A stretch of 64,000 nucleotides of DNA. Source: Luteococcus peritonei. GTDB lineage: Bacteria; Actinomycetota; Actinomycetes; Propionibacteriales; Propionibacteriaceae. Positions within the stretch are counted from its first letter, which is position 1. Each line of letters begins with the position of its first letter. The notes beneath the pieces were generated by a model that worked only from the letters and a program-made list of their open reading frames with translations, was not told the DNA's origin and did no database searches. The position numbers and the translations under genes are program-made. The stretch is taken from assembly GCF_039526385.1 (NCBI RefSeq), contig NZ_BAAAIX010000028.1, forward strand, positions 62,001 through 126,000, given 5' to 3'. Below are positions 63,727-64,000 of this stretch, piece by piece.

Positions 63727-64000
63727 TCAGTGGCGCTCGGCGCCCAGCAGCTCGCGCTCCAGGTCCGGCAGCAGTCCGGTGAGCACCGCCCCGACGTCCT
63801 TGGCCCCGCCACGTGAACTGGGGGCGTTCAGCACGAAGCAGCGGTGGCCTGCCTGCTCGACCACCCCGGCCAGGCCACGGGAGAGCAGGGCTGCGGGCGC
63901 CTTCTCGGCACCGAGGCGTCGGACCTGCTCCATCACCCCGGGCACCTCGCTGAAGTCCTCGCCGAGTGACCTGACCAGCTGGGGGAGCCGGTCGCCGGGA
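63727..64000 (-). CDS. MogA/MoaB-type molybdenum cofactor protein (partial, C-terminal part)
   Basis: Only the last 91 residues are in the window; the gene continues beyond 64000. The segment PGVMEQVRRLGAEKAP is followed by AALLSRGLAGVVEQAG, then FVLNAPSSRGGAKDVGAVL. This corresponds to the conserved SRG and N-x-PGS region of the MogA/MoaB fold, which adenylylates molybdopterin or loads molybdenum. The usual PGS is APSS here. It fits the neighbouring mobA and nar genes. Confidence 0.75.
   Translation of the reverse strand, partial: PGDRLPQLVRSLGEDFSEVPGVMEQVRRLGAEKAPAALLSRGLAGVVEQAGHRCFVLNAPSSRGGAKDVGAVLTGLLPDLERELLGAERH

Overview
The window comes from a high-GC actinobacterium. The order of the housekeeping genes (recA-recX-rny-miaB-miaA-dapF-hflX-dinG-lexA-nrdR-nrdJ), the SOS box of TCGAAC-N4-GTTCGA type, the frequent GTG starts and the B12-dependent ribonucleotide reductase fit Actinomycetota, most likely Propionibacteriales (Propionibacteriaceae-like). 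The family assignment is inference. Of about 50 genes called, nearly all end in TGA, a few in TAG and none in TAA. No rRNA, tRNA, CRISPR array, insertion sequence or prophage is visible.

Layout. 1-7550: the end of a probable D-Ala-D-Ala ligase, thiL, ftsK, rimO, pgsA, cinA and the Clp regulator clgR, which has an ECF-type promoter. 7570-13280: a DeoR-family repressor, the giant helicase lhr and a DUF3046 protein. 13320-27340: the DNA-repair and RNA-modification block. recA has a LexA box and a second, PafBC-like promoter; it is followed by recX, rny, aldose epimerase, miaB, an MT0933-like small protein, miaA, dapF, hflX, dinG and yggU/lexA. A small SOS-controlled membrane protein diverges from lexA. 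27470-32560: RDD and DUF2752 membrane proteins, then nrdR-nrdJ behind a leader rich in DnaA-box-like sequences. 32600-35310: the copper lipoprotein CueP, a membrane acyltransferase with a possible C-terminal frameshift, and ferritin.

35397-39231 is a three-gene nitric-oxide-reductase cluster in which the reductase gene has an in-frame TAA exactly where the family has a conserved Tyr. 39360-52008 holds an AEC transporter, a YbjN-like protein, phosphoketolase, a flavin-binding split-barrel protein, a universal stress protein, hrpA, a YeiH exporter and acyl-CoA thioesterase. 52016-54298 is an ECF sigma system: sigma factor, membrane anti-sigma-like protein with an extracytoplasmic four-cysteine domain, and a secreted paralogue of that domain transcribed from a matching promoter. 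I regard this as the best candidate for an undescribed system. 54349-64000 is a respiratory nitrate reductase island (mobA, narGHJI, narK, a phosphoesterase, a partial mog/moaB-type gene), with a 107-nt duplication at the narJ/narI junction.

How it fits together: nitrate is imported by NarK and reduced by NarGHI, which NarJ assembles with molybdenum cofactor matured by MobA and Mog-type enzymes. The quinol NO reductase would remove NO, if it is functional. LexA and a PafBC-like route control the damage response. Many genes carry a TANNNT -10 hexamer six or seven bases before the start codon, which points to widespread leaderless transcription.
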